Origin: an uncultured Prolixibacteraceae bacterium
GTDB taxonomy: Bacteria > Bacteroidota > Bacteroidia > Bacteroidales > Prolixibacteraceae
Length of the DNA stretch: 51,026 nucleotides
Assembly: GCA_903865775.1 (NCBI GenBank)
Contig: CAIPKZ010000321.1
Location: forward strand, 1-51,026
Direction of reading: 5' to 3'
Positions 34,117 to 42,713 of the stretch are shown in pieces (position 1 is the first letter of the stretch; every line of letters starts with the position of its first letter). Under the pieces are notes generated by a model. The model searched no databases. It was given only the letters and a program-made list of their open reading frames with translations, and had not been told where the DNA came from. A program made the position numbers and the translations under genes.

Positions 34117-35217
34117 ATGGACGAAAAACTAACGACCCTTGCATCATTACCTTATTCCAAGGCTGAAATCCTGAGATCATTGCTCGAATCGGAAGGTATT
34201 GACTGTGTTCTTGAAGGTGATAATTTCCTTCAGGATGCCATGGACACCGGAGTGAAAATACGTATTTTTGAAAAGGATGCCCGGCAAGCTTTCCCAATTC
34301 TGGAAAAGATGCTTGGAAAGGTAACCACAGATCAATCGAAGGCAGAGAACTATGTATTGATTCCCATCGATTTTTCGCACTATTCGCTAAAGGCTGCTTT
34401 GATTGGGTTCGATATTGCTGAAAAAATCGGATCTAAAATGGTGCTTTACCATTCCAGTCCGCGACCTGAATTCCTTACTATTCCTTACTCTGACGTTATC
34501 GTTTACGATTCGGCTCTTTTCGTTAATTATGAATTGACCGAAAAGCTTACCAACCAAAAGTTTGAAGCTTTTTTAAATCAGCTGACTGCTTTAATTGATC
34601 CGGAGCGATGGAGAAAAGCCCATCCGGAGTATATCGTTAAAATTGGAGAGGCCGACGACGACATACTTTCCTATATCCAGGTACATCCGCCTAAAATGGT
34701 GGTGATGGGAATCCGGGGCGAAGATGCCAAATCTGACGATCTGATGGGCACCACAACGGCGGGAGTTATTTTCAATTCCAAAGTTCCGGTTTTGGCCATT
34801 CCTGAAAATACTTCGGAGAATTGGCTTAAGAATTTCAAAACAGTTGTTTATGCAACTAATTTTGAAGCTCAGGATTTTATAGCCTTGGATAAACTGCTTA
34901 AACTGGTGAGTCCGTTTGAGTGTAAGCTTATTTGTCTGCATGTCAATCAGGGGGAAAACGGCGAACTGGATGAAGCGATGCTTGAAGGAATGCGTGAAGC
35001 TTTGAGTGAAAAATATCCTTATGCAGCTTTTGATTGTCGATTGGTTCACAGCAAAAACCTGACGGAAGCAATTGACCAGTTTATTCAGGAAAACCAAATC
35101 GATGTATTGGCCTTAACCACACACCGGCGAAATATATTTACCCGCTTTTTTAATCCAGGCATCTCCCGCAAAATGGTTTTACATTCCCAAACACCCATTT
35201 TTGTTTTTCATACCTAG
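34117..35217 (+). CDS. DUF2007 plus tandem universal stress protein
   Basis: 366 residues in three parts. About 1-70 is a DUF2007-like domain (putative signal-transducing: TTLASLPYSKAEILRSLLES, GVKIRIFEKDARQAFPIL). About 78-222 is a first UspA domain (YVLIPIDFSHYSLKAALIGF, MVVMGIRGED, and VPVLAIPE at its end). About 230-366 is a second UspA domain (TVVYATNFEAQDFIALDKLL, DVLALTTHRRNIFTRFFNPG, TPIFVFHT). The first domain's end region has GIRGEDAKSDDLMGTTTAGVI, only loosely like the G-x2-G-x9-G-S/T ATP motif. No signal peptide, so cytoplasmic. It sits alone between the starch locus and the convergent pheS gene. Role unknown beyond the family. Confidence 0.88.
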   Translation: MDEKLTTLASLPYSKAEILRSLLESEGIDCVLEGDNFLQDAMDTGVKIRIFEKDARQAFPILEKMLGKVTTDQSKAENYVLIPIDFSHYSLKAALIGFDIAEKIGSKMVLYHSSPRPEFLTIPYSDVIVYDSALFVNYELTEKLTNQKFEAFLNQLTALIDPERWRKAHPEYIVKIGEADDDILSYIQVHPPKMVVMGIRGEDAKSDDLMGTTTAGVIFNSKVPVLAIPENTSENWLKNFKTVVYATNFEAQDFIALDKLLKLVSPFECKLICLHVNQGENGELDEAMLEGMREALSEKYPYAAFDCRLVHSKNLTEAIDQFIQENQIDVLALTTHRRNIFTRFFNPGISRKMVLHSQTPIFVFHT

Positions 35218-35229
35218 AACATGAATTAC

Positions 35230-35262
35230 ACCCCTGACAGGGTTTCGAACCCTGTCAGGGGT
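35230..35262. repeat. 13-bp-stem palindrome between convergent genes
   Basis: ACCCCTGACAGGG (35230-35242) and CCCTGTCAGGGGT (35250-35262) are perfect inverted repeats around a TTTCGAA loop. No T-tract on either side. It lies between the stops of the USP gene and pheS. Confidence 0.7.
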
Positions 35263-35279
35263 AATTGGAAATGCGCTTC

Positions 35280-36299
35280 TTAATTCGCCGACTCAAATTG
35301 CTTTAAGAACCTGACATCGTTTTCGAAGAAATGGCGGATATCCTTGATGCCGTATTTCAGCATGGTAATTCGTTCAATTCCCATTCCGAAAGCAAATCCG
35401 GTATATTTTTTACTGTCGATGTTGCATGCTTCCAAAACATTGGGATCGACCATTCCGCATCCCAGGATCTCAAGCCAACCGGTGTATTTACAGACATTAC
35501 AGCCTTCGCCTCCACAAATGGAGCAACTCACATCCATTTCGGCCGAAGGTTCGGTAAAAGGGAAATAGGAAGGTCGCAGACGGATTTGTGATTTTTCTCC
35601 AAAAAGCTCACGGGCAAAATAAAGCAAGGTTTGTTTCAGGTCGGCAAACGATACGTTTTCGTCGACATACAATCCTTCAATCTGGTGAAAAATGCAATGC
35701 GAACGTGCTGAGATGGCTTCATTCCGGAATACACGACCGGGGAAAATGGCACGGATTGGCGGTTGGGTTTTTTCCATCACACGAATTTGTACGCTGGAAG
35801 TATGCGTGCGCAGCAGCACATCCGGATTTTTTTCAATGAAAAAAGTATCCTGCATGTCGCGGGCCGGATGTTCAGGAGGAAAATTCAGTGCTGAAAAAAC
35901 ATGCCAGTCGTCTTCAATTTCAGGTCCTTCAGAAATAGTGAATCCCAGCCGGGTAAAAATATCGATCATTTCGTTTTTGACGATCGACAACGGATGACGG
36001 CTTCCCAAGCGAATCGGTTCTCCGGGTTTGGTCAGGTCGAGATCGGAGGCGCCCTGATCTGCAGCCTCAAAATTATCTTTCAGTTCGTTGATTTTATTGA
36101 CAGCCAGCTCCTTCAATTCGTTAATGGCTTGCCCAACTTCTTTCTTCAGCTCGGCCGGAACGTCTTTGAATTCATTAAAAAGCTGCCCAAGCAATCCTTT
36201 TTTGCTGATGTATTTGATGCGTAATTCTTCAACCTCTTCCATTGCCGAAACGGAAACCTGTTCAATTTCAGCCTTTAACGCCTTGATTTTGTCTAACAT
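35280..36299 (-). CDS. pheS: Phenylalanine-tRNA ligase alpha subunit
   Basis: 339 residues, normal for PheS. An N-terminal tRNA-binding coiled coil (about 1-85) is followed by the class II core: motif 1 region HPLSIVKNEMIDIFTRLGF, HPARDMQDTFF, motif 2 (RSHCIFHQIEGLYVDENVSF), RPSYFPFTEPSAEMDV and motif 3 (GFAFGMGIERITMLKYG). A Cys cluster (CSICGGEGCNVC) is visible before the motif 3 region. It pairs with PheT, which is not in this window, to charge tRNA-Phe. A consensus-like promoter lies directly upstream. Confidence 0.97.
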   Translation of the reverse strand: MLDKIKALKAEIEQVSVSAMEEVEELRIKYISKKGLLGQLFNEFKDVPAELKKEVGQAINELKELAVNKINELKDNFEAADQGASDLDLTKPGEPIRLGSRHPLSIVKNEMIDIFTRLGFTISEGPEIEDDWHVFSALNFPPEHPARDMQDTFFIEKNPDVLLRTHTSSVQIRVMEKTQPPIRAIFPGRVFRNEAISARSHCIFHQIEGLYVDENVSFADLKQTLLYFARELFGEKSQIRLRPSYFPFTEPSAEMDVSCSICGGEGCNVCKYTGWLEILGCGMVDPNVLEACNIDSKKYTGFAFGMGIERITMLKYGIKDIRHFFENDVRFLKQFESAN

Positions 36300-36325
36300 G
36301 ATATTCGTGTTCTTGAATTGAGCGG

Positions 36326-36360
36326 CAAAGATAATGATTCAGGATATAAAGTGAATCAAA
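36326..36360 (-). promoter_or_regulatory. Promoter of pheS
   Basis: On the minus strand TTTG (36360-36357), a 23-bp spacer and TATCTTTG (36333-36326) fit the TTG/TAnnTTTG pattern at the long end of the spacer range. The ATG is 26 bp downstream. Confidence 0.45.
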
Positions 36361-36495
36361 TCTCCCGGAAACCAGCGTTTGAGCTGAAAGAATATTTTAC
36401 AGGCCGGAATGTTTTTATTGAAAATAACCGATTGACTTCTTTCCTGAATGCAGTTTTTGATGCGCAATGGGTTGCATAATAAAGGAAGATTGATC

Positions 36496-36507
36496 TCAAA
36501 CGTTTGA
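36496..36507. promoter_or_regulatory. LacI-like palindrome upstream of the ResB-type gene
   Basis: TCAAACGTTTGA is a 12-bp perfect palindrome that shares the core CAAACGTTTG with the operator at 25055. It lies 88 bp upstream of the ATG at 36595. It may be chance. Confidence 0.3.
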
Positions 36508-36594
36508 ATGTCGGGCTGTATTTACTCCGCATAGTTCCAATCCAAAATTTCTATCTCCAATTTTGTATCTTCACCCACAAATCCAAATTCCGCA

Positions 36595-37848
36595 ATGAGC
36601 AACGAAGAGAGCAGAAAAACTGGAGCAAACCGGTGGTCGTATCGCGAAGGAACGATTGTTACCGCAGCGATCCTTTTGCTGGGCTTTGCCCTTCAGGCTG
36701 CCAGCGGCGGAACCGTGCTCCGGATTGCCGGTTTTCCATGGAATCTGTTGGCCGGGCTGGTATTTGTGGGTTTGCTTATTCTGGTATTTGTTCTCTGGCC
36801 CAAACATTCAATTGTCAAAGGTTTGGGAAGTGTAAAAGCTGCTCTGCCAGCCATTTTGGGGTTTACATTTCTGGTATTGCTCATGGGTTTTGTGAAACAG
36901 GATGTGGAGCCCAAAAACGCGGTGGTTGAGCTTTTAGGATTGACTCACCTGGTGAAAACCTGGCCGTTTATGCTCATCAACCTGTACCTGATGATTTTGC
37001 TGGGAATCATCACGCTTAAACGGCTGACGCCCTTTAATTTTAAAAATGCCGGTTTTTTTCTGAATCATTTTGGCTTGTTTTTGGTGCTGTTCTCCACCAC
37101 ATTGGGAAGCATCGATATGCAGCGCCTTACCATGAATTGTTACGAAAATCAGCCAGAAAGCCATGCGGTGGATCCTTCAGGTAAAATGATTGAAATGCCG
37201 TTTTCCATCAAATTGGTGAATTTTAGCATTGATGAATTTCGGCCCAAAGTGACGATTGTTGATAATAAAAGTGGACAAATCGTTTTGAGTAAGGGAAAAG
37301 CACAACTTGAAATGATAGACCGGGATTCGTTTTCGATCTCTTCTTATCACATCAAAGTGGAGCAATTTCTTGAATCTTCGGGAAAAGCTGGAGATTTATA
37401 TACAGCCATTAACGAATCAGGTTCAGCACCTTCTGCAAAAGTGACGGTAAACAACCCGACTGATAAAAGTGAAATTTCAGGGTGGATTTTCAGTGGAAGT
37501 TACTCCCACCCACCGGAAATACTGCAACTCAACGAAAGTTTTTCGTTGGCGATGTTGCCTCCTGAACCACGAAAATTCAGCTCCGAATTGAATATTCAAA
37601 CAAAAACCGGAAAAAACAGATCGACGACTATCGAAGTAAACCGACCATACAGTATCGAAGGATGGACGATTTATCAGACTAATTACAATACGCAAATGGG
37701 CCGCTGGTCGAACCTGAGTGTTCTGGAGCTGGTGCGCGACCCCTGGTTGCCGTTTGTTTATCTGGGCATATTCCTGATGATGTTCGGAGCGGCTTTCCTA
37801 TTTATTACCGGTAAACCCAAAAATGGAGGAACAGAACATGTGGCTTGA
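36595..37848 (+). CDS. ResB/CcsB-like cytochrome c biogenesis protein
   Basis: 417 residues. There are four N-terminal hydrophobic segments (about 20-40, 44-64, 80-100, 115-140) plus one near 150-165, a large periplasmic domain (about 170-380; MIEMPFSIKLVNFSIDEF, YSIEGWTIYQTNYNTQMGRW) and a final membrane helix (LPFVYLGIFLMMFGAAFLFI). This fits ResB/Ccs1-type proteins of system II cytochrome c maturation, which deliver reduced heme and apocytochrome. The next gene is the CcsA partner and the reading frames overlap, so translation is probably coupled. Confidence 0.85.
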   Translation: MSNEESRKTGANRWSYREGTIVTAAILLLGFALQAASGGTVLRIAGFPWNLLAGLVFVGLLILVFVLWPKHSIVKGLGSVKAALPAILGFTFLVLLMGFVKQDVEPKNAVVELLGLTHLVKTWPFMLINLYLMILLGIITLKRLTPFNFKNAGFFLNHFGLFLVLFSTTLGSIDMQRLTMNCYENQPESHAVDPSGKMIEMPFSIKLVNFSIDEFRPKVTIVDNKSGQIVLSKGKAQLEMIDRDSFSISSYHIKVEQFLESSGKAGDLYTAINESGSAPSAKVTVNNPTDKSEISGWIFSGSYSHPPEILQLNESFSLAMLPPEPRKFSSELNIQTKTGKNRSTTIEVNRPYSIEGWTIYQTNYNTQMGRWSNLSVLELVRDPWLPFVYLGIFLMMFGAAFLFITGKPKNGGTEHVA

Positions 37849-38632
37849 TTTTCCAATGTATGCTTCAGCAGCATTCGTTTGCTGGCTGGCAGCTTCCGGA
37901 CTTTTTTTATCTTCAGGCAAAAAAATGCTTAATCAACTCGCTGCAGGACTATCATTTGCCGGCACAGCGTTTTTGCTTGTTTTTATAACTGTTCTCTGGA
38001 TTCACATTCAGAGGCCACCGATGCGAACTTTGGGTGAAACACGGCTCTGGTACGCGATATTTCTCTCCGGAATCGGACTGGTTTCCTACCTGCGCTGGAA
38101 ATACAAATGGCTGGTGAGTTACAGCCTTGGACTAGCCATGGTATTTTTGATTATCAATCTGCAGCACCCCGAAACCTACGATAAAACCCTGATGCCAGCA
38201 TTGCAGAGTCCATGGTTTATTCCCCATGTGATTGTGTATATATTTGCCTATGCGATGCTGGGTGCATCCTCATTGGTGGCTTTGCGAAACCTCTTTTTCG
38301 CACCCACCGAAAAAACCATCAAAGGTCCGATCCAGATGGCTGATAACCTGGTTTATCTTGGATTTTCGTTTCTGACTTTGGGATTATTATTCGGCGCTCT
38401 ATGGGCCAAGGATGCCTGGGGTCATTACTGGACCTGGGATCCGAAGGAAACCTGGGCATTCATTACCTGGATGTTTTACCTCGTGTATATTCATTACCGT
38501 TTCAGACATGCCAATGAGCACAAAAAAGCAATGGCAGTGCTGGCAGTTTCATTTGCAGTTTTGCTGATTTGCTGGTTTGGTGTAAACTACCTTCCAAGCG
38601 CAGAGAACAGCGTGCATGTGTACTCGGAGTAA
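37838..38632 (+). CDS. ccsA: CcsA/CcmC-type heme handling protein
   Basis: I favour the ATG at 37838 (264 residues): GGAGG lies 8 bases upstream, a rare clear Shine-Dalgarno here; the track start at 37823 adds five residues. Eight hydrophobic segments are visible. The tryptophan-rich WWD heme motif is intact (WGHYWTWDPKETWAFITW, about 193-210), with the candidate axial His in IPHVIVYIFAY and in YLVYIHYRFRHANE. It works with the preceding ResB-like protein to attach heme to CxxCH proteins outside the inner membrane. The stop codon abuts that of the convergent hydrolase gene. Confidence 0.92.
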   Translation: MWLDFPMYASAAFVCWLAASGLFLSSGKKMLNQLAAGLSFAGTAFLLVFITVLWIHIQRPPMRTLGETRLWYAIFLSGIGLVSYLRWKYKWLVSYSLGLAMVFLIINLQHPETYDKTLMPALQSPWFIPHVIVYIFAYAMLGASSLVALRNLFFAPTEKTIKGPIQMADNLVYLGFSFLTLGLLFGALWAKDAWGHYWTWDPKETWAFITWMFYLVYIHYRFRHANEHKKAMAVLAVSFAVLLICWFGVNYLPSAENSVHVYSE

Positions 38633-39856
38633 CTATTTTTTCATCCCCCAAAACCAGAGAATGGTTTGCAATCCGGTAGAATAAACCCCTGAAGTATGGT
38701 CTGCTTCCGGAATAGGTATCAATTGAACCTTCGCGGTTGCTCCTGCCGTTTGAAAATCTGCAAGCATCTTCTGGCTCATACTGAATGGCACGACTTCGTC
38801 GTTTGTACCGTGGAAAAGATGTGTTGGTGTGGTTGTATTCCAGGCCGTAATACTGTTGGCGATAAAAGCAGATTTAACCAGTGAAAATTTACTGTTGGTG
38901 GCAAATCCAGTTCGGTATTCCGGAGTTAAAAGTTTGGTCAGATTGGTTGTAAGTTGCGAATTAATCGATCCGCCGCTGTGAAGTCCGTCAAATAAGCCGG
39001 GAATTAATGAGGCATATGGCTCGTTAAAAAAATCAGAAAGCGGATTATTAATGTTACCAACGGCCTTGTAGGAATTCAGCACATAAGCCAGAAAATTTGG
39101 AGAAGGATACTCAGGCTGGCTGATGATCAGATTATTCAGAAACTCGATTGAATAGGGCCCGGCACCGCACGAACTGGCAACAAGATTAAACTCTGTGGAA
39201 TAATTCTTTTCAATATCTTTTTGAAGTTCCATTGTTGCCCAAGCTCCCAGAGAGTAGCCAAAGAGAAAAAGGTCTTTGGTTGGTTTGGCAAGAATAGAAT
39301 CCTGGGCTCCATACTCTTTGGTTGCCCTCAGCATATCCAGAATACTTTGGGTTGATAATTTTGCATCCAGATAAGGATGTGCAAACTTCGATGAAACTCC
39401 GAATCCAATGTAATCGGGAATTACAACAATAAACCCCATGGTGGCAATACTTTCGATGATCTTAAACAAATCGTCATTGAAAGCCACGCTTGGTGCATCG
39501 CTAAATAAGGTATTTGTTCCGTTTTGAAAACTTAAAACCGGATAATTACCGGCAGTTTTTGGCAAACAAATCAAGCCCGATGCCTGAATATTTTGATTCT
39601 GATAAGTAGTCCTGTAAACTAAAGTCTTGACTTTAACGTCAGTTATCATATAAGCTCCGATGGCTGCTGCTGCAGGTGAAAGCGAGGTAAAGTTAGCGAT
39701 TGCTTCCTGTTTGGTGATGGTCGATTTTAATTCGCTGGATAGAAAATATTGATTTTCAGGTTTGACAGGATCATTATTCTTATTGCACGAATTCAGGATT
39801 AATCCTGATAAAATAAGTATCAGGATAAAATAGCGGAATGTATTAAAATTCTTCAT
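38633..39856 (-). CDS. Alpha/beta-hydrolase lipoprotein, secretory-lipase-like
   Basis: 407 residues with a lipoprotein signal (ILILILSGLILNSC, Cys near 24). The hydrolase core shows an oxyanion-side strand (YPVLSFQNGT), the nucleophile Ser in GYSLGAW, the Asp in HGTNDEVVPF and the His in EADHTSG. The DYIGFGVSSKFAHPYLD segment and overall layout resemble the secreted lipase/esterase group. Probably an outer-envelope esterase; substrate unknown. It follows folK by 19 bp on the same strand and may be read from the folate cluster. Confidence 0.85.
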   Translation of the reverse strand: MKNFNTFRYFILILILSGLILNSCNKNNDPVKPENQYFLSSELKSTITKQEAIANFTSLSPAAAAIGAYMITDVKVKTLVYRTTYQNQNIQASGLICLPKTAGNYPVLSFQNGTNTLFSDAPSVAFNDDLFKIIESIATMGFIVVIPDYIGFGVSSKFAHPYLDAKLSTQSILDMLRATKEYGAQDSILAKPTKDLFLFGYSLGAWATMELQKDIEKNYSTEFNLVASSCGAGPYSIEFLNNLIISQPEYPSPNFLAYVLNSYKAVGNINNPLSDFFNEPYASLIPGLFDGLHSGGSINSQLTTNLTKLLTPEYRTGFATNSKFSLVKSAFIANSITAWNTTTPTHLFHGTNDEVVPFSMSQKMLADFQTAGATAKVQLIPIPEADHTSGVYSTGLQTILWFWGMKK

Positions 39857-39875
39857 GTTGACTTTCTGTTTTTGT

Positions 39876-40259
39876 TTATTCTTTGTTTTCGAAACCTAAT
39901 TCGGCTGCCGAGTTCCGAAGAAAATCACGGCTAAAATAATCCTCATCAACCACTTTATCGTTCCAGATCAGAATGTCCAGATCAATATTCCGGGGTCCGA
40001 ATTTTGGTTGACTCCGGTCGCGGCCCATTCGTTCTTCGAGATTCTTGAGATACAAAGTTAAGGAATCCAATTGCATTTCAGTCCGGATTTTTACAGCTCC
40101 GTTCGTATAGTCAGCTTGTTCGATTATTCCGATTGGTTTGGTCTGAATCATTTTTGATATCTGAATGATCTCGACCTCAGCAGCTAAAAGTCTCAGCATT
40201 TCAGGAATATTGTACTCAGCATTAATATTTGATCCGATGCCAATGATGCAATCGTTCAT
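39876..40259 (-). CDS. folK: 2-amino-4-hydroxy-6-hydroxymethyldihydropteridine pyrophosphokinase
   Basis: 127 residues, shorter than the usual 150-165, lacking part of the C-terminal region. The N-terminus CIIGIGSNINAEYNI and the signature GRDRSQPKFGPRNIDLDILI (ATP and Mg binding Asp pair in DLD) are clear. It transfers pyrophosphate from ATP to the pterin in folate synthesis. Its start overlaps the folB stop by 4 bp, which implies coupled translation. Confidence 0.93.
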   Translation of the reverse strand: MNDCIIGIGSNINAEYNIPEMLRLLAAEVEIIQISKMIQTKPIGIIEQADYTNGAVKIRTEMQLDSLTLYLKNLEERMGRDRSQPKFGPRNIDLDILIWNDKVVDEDYFSRDFLRNSAAELGFENKE

Positions 40260-40609
40260 CGTTTAGCCTCCATTTCGAATGATACCGATTCGGCAAACCT
40301 CAGAGCATGAGGTTTATCTACCTCTACCCGTGCATGTGAAACCCGTTCGTCAAGCATAATCAGGTCAAGAATATTTTTAGTGAGCACTTCCAGAAGCTTG
40401 AATCGGTTATCCTGTACCAGCTCAATAATTTGTTTGGTGATGGTCTTATAATTATAAATACCAACGGGTTCATCTGCCAGCAGAGCTTCCGCCGGAATGT
40501 CTGCCTCAATTTCGACGTTGATGATCACATCCTGCTTGTTGGCTTCTTCTTCAGGATTAAACCCGATGAAAGTACGCAGCAGTAAATTTTTAACACGGAT
40601 TAAAGCCAT
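40256..40609 (-). CDS. folB: Dihydroneopterin aldolase
   Basis: 117 residues, normal length. Family features: LLLRTFIGFNPEEEANKQDV (the conserved pterin-pocket start), then VGIYNYKTITKQIIELV and a C-terminal ARVEVDKPHALRFAESV with the PHALRF signature. It makes hydroxymethyl-dihydropterin for FolK. It lies 13 bp after the SDR gene and overlaps folK by 4 bp. Confidence 0.94.
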   Translation of the reverse strand: MALIRVKNLLLRTFIGFNPEEEANKQDVIINVEIEADIPAEALLADEPVGIYNYKTITKQIIELVQDNRFKLLEVLTKNILDLIMLDERVSHARVEVDKPHALRFAESVSFEMEAKR

Positions 40610-40622
40610 TTTGAAATCAAAT

Positions 40623-41351
40623 TTAATTCGTTATACCCAGGTTTTCACCTCCGTCGCAAAACAGGATCTGTCCGGTTAAATAGTCGTTTTTCAGAATATA
40701 ATCCAGACTTTTCAGAATAGGATCCAATCCACCAGGCCTTTTCATAGCAATGTTTCCGGCCAGTTTCCAAAGGTAATCCTCACCTTTTTCTTCAGGAGGA
40801 AGGGTCAACCCCGGCGCTATCGCATTTACCCTGATGTTTGGTCCGAATTCGAGAGCAGCCATTTTGGTCATTTCCCACAAACTTTTTTTTGACAATGAAT
40901 AAGCTGCAAAACTGGATTGGTTAGTAACAATCCGGGTGTCCACAAAGTTGACAATTACTCCATGTTTTATTAACGAGGCAAAGTCGCGTAGAAGTATAAA
41001 CGGTGCCCTGAAATTTACATTCATTTGCCGGTTGAAAAACTCAGTGGTGGTTCGGCCCAGTAACGAGGATTCGAAAACTGATGCATTGTTGATCAGTAAA
41101 TCCAATCGTTTCATTTCCTTTAGAACTTGGGAAATCAAACATTCAACCTGTTCCGGTTGATTTAAATCCGCACGAAAAAGCGCAAACTGCTGATCGGGAT
41201 AAAACTTGGCCAATTCGTCCCGAAACTGAATGGCGTCATCTTCGGAAGTATGGTAATGAATGGCAATGTTCCATCCCTGACTGGCCAAATGATTGGCCAT
41301 TTCCTTCCCTACACGTTTGGCTGCACCGGTTATTAGGGCTGTTTTTTCCAT
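40623..41351 (-). CDS. SDR oxidoreductase, probable pteridine reductase (FolM-like)
   Basis: 242 residues, classical SDR fold. The cofactor motif is TGAAKRVG, where the Arg resembles the TGxxxR motif of pteridine reductases that bind NADPH. NNAS and the catalytic YSLSK are present. The usual catalytic Ser is replaced by Asp in NFVDTRIV, which is also the pattern of PTR1/FolM enzymes. It lies directly upstream of folB and folK. Together these favour reduction of dihydropterin or dihydrofolate. An ordinary SDR with another substrate is the alternative. Confidence 0.82.
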   Translation of the reverse strand: MEKTALITGAAKRVGKEMANHLASQGWNIAIHYHTSEDDAIQFRDELAKFYPDQQFALFRADLNQPEQVECLISQVLKEMKRLDLLINNASVFESSLLGRTTTEFFNRQMNVNFRAPFILLRDFASLIKHGVIVNFVDTRIVTNQSSFAAYSLSKKSLWEMTKMAALEFGPNIRVNAIAPGLTLPPEEKGEDYLWKLAGNIAMKRPGGLDPILKSLDYILKNDYLTGQILFCDGGENLGITN

Positions 41352-41364
41352 TGTTTTTTAATGT

Positions 41365-41427
41365 ATCAACAAAGAAATAAGGAAAAAGATAACGGGAATG
41401 GCATCTTTTTCCTTGTTTCTTGTTGAT
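41365..41427 (-). terminator. Long near-perfect hairpin between aldo-keto reductase and SDR genes
   Basis: Left arm 41365-41390 and right arm 41403-41427 pair over about 25 bp with one bulge and one mismatch (ATCAACAAAGAAATAAGG against CCTTGTTTCTTGTTGAT), with a 12-nt loop. It begins 4 bp after the reductase stop on the minus strand. There is no T-run after the stem, so it may work as a 3'-end stabiliser or bidirectional stop. Confidence 0.5.
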
Positions 41428-41431
41428 AAAA

Positions 41432-42529
41432 TTATCTTCTATCCAGTTTTTTAGCAAGATTTTGCAAAAATTCGCCTCTTGAAGGAGTTTTTGTTCCCTG
41501 GGCTGAATTGAATGTGATTTTATTTTCTGGCTGACCGGGATTATCATCCGAAAGAATCTGTTCGATTTGTTCCAGTTCAGCTTTTGAAAACTCCATGTTT
41601 TTTAGGGCAGCCACATTATCGTCGAGTTGGGCAACCGAGCTGGCTCCGATCAGAACCGAACTCACACGGGCATCTTTCAGCAACCAAACCAAGGCCATCT
41701 GTGCAAGGGTTTGTCCGCGCCGGATGGCTATTTCGTTCAGTTTTTTAACCTTTTCGATGGCAGGTGCAATCTGTTCGGGTTTCAAAAATCCCCAGGATTT
41801 TGAAGCTCTTGAGCCTTCAGGAATCCCATTCAGATATTTGTCGGTTAACAAGCCCTGCGCCAATGGAGAAAATGGGATGCATCCAATTCCATCCCGTTCC
41901 AGGATATCCAGTAAACCACCTTCGACCCAGCGTTCGAACATCGAATATTTGGGCTGGTGAATCAAGCATGGTGTACCCAGTTCTTTCAATATTCTGGAAG
42001 CTTTGTCAGCCATTTCTGCAGGGTAATTCGAGATTCCGGCATACAATGCCTTGCCCTGTCTGACAGCCTGATCGAGGGCCATCATGGTTTCCTCCAAAGG
42101 TGTCTCGGGATCCGGGCGATGCGAATAAAAAATGTCAACATAGTCGAGTTTCATCCGTTTCAGGCTTTGTTCCAGGCTCGAAAGCAAATACTTTCGGCTT
42201 CCCCACTCTCCATAAGGACCGGGCCACATCAGGTAACCAGCTTTGGTCGAAATGATGAGTTCGTCGCGATAAGGGGCCAAATCAAGTTCCATAATTTTGC
42301 CGAAATTTTCTTCAGCCGATCCGGGTGGAGGACCATAATTGTTGGCGAGGTCAAAATGGGTAATTCCAAGATCAAATGCATGACGGCACATCTCACGTCC
42401 GTTTTCAAACACATCGACTCCCCCGAAATTGTGCCATAATCCGAGCGAAATGGCTGGAAGTTTTAATCCCCATTTGCCACATTTTTTATATGGCATTTTA
42501 CTGTAGCGGTTTTCGTCAGCAATAAACAT
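41432..42529 (-). CDS. YghZ-type aldo-keto reductase (L-glyceraldehyde-3-phosphate reductase)
   Basis: 365 residues. The whole N-terminal half is strikingly like E. coli YghZ (LPAISLGLWHNFG, FDLANNYGPPPGSAEENFG, STKAGYLMWPGPYG, YVDIFYSHRPD). The AKR tetrad is present as Asp and Tyr in FDLANNYG, Lys in STKAG and His in YSHRPD. The C-terminal NADP-binding part reads SSVLIGASSVAQLDDNV. YghZ detoxifies L-glyceraldehyde-3-phosphate and reduces methylglyoxal; the physiological role here is inferred. A 251-bp gap separates it from glmS upstream. Confidence 0.93.
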   Translation of the reverse strand: MFIADENRYSKMPYKKCGKWGLKLPAISLGLWHNFGGVDVFENGREMCRHAFDLGITHFDLANNYGPPPGSAEENFGKIMELDLAPYRDELIISTKAGYLMWPGPYGEWGSRKYLLSSLEQSLKRMKLDYVDIFYSHRPDPETPLEETMMALDQAVRQGKALYAGISNYPAEMADKASRILKELGTPCLIHQPKYSMFERWVEGGLLDILERDGIGCIPFSPLAQGLLTDKYLNGIPEGSRASKSWGFLKPEQIAPAIEKVKKLNEIAIRRGQTLAQMALVWLLKDARVSSVLIGASSVAQLDDNVAALKNMEFSKAELEQIEQILSDDNPGQPENKITFNSAQGTKTPSRGEFLQNLAKKLDRR

Positions 42530-42713
42530 GATATCTAATTTAATGGTTCAGGTTCGAATTAGCCAAATTAAGAAATAAAGTTAGTTCAACGAAATAGAAA
42601 GCTTGCTTTTTATTTTATTGCTCGTTCAGAATCATTTTGTGAAGTTATCAGCCGACTGGCTTTTATTAAAACTGACAGGAATAATGCTCTGAAATGAATC
42701 AGGATAGTTCAGA

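Noticed and set aside
36504-36929. 141-residue ORF overlapping the ResB-like gene start
   Set aside because: Out of frame with a clear ResB-type protein, with no membrane or domain pattern of its own.
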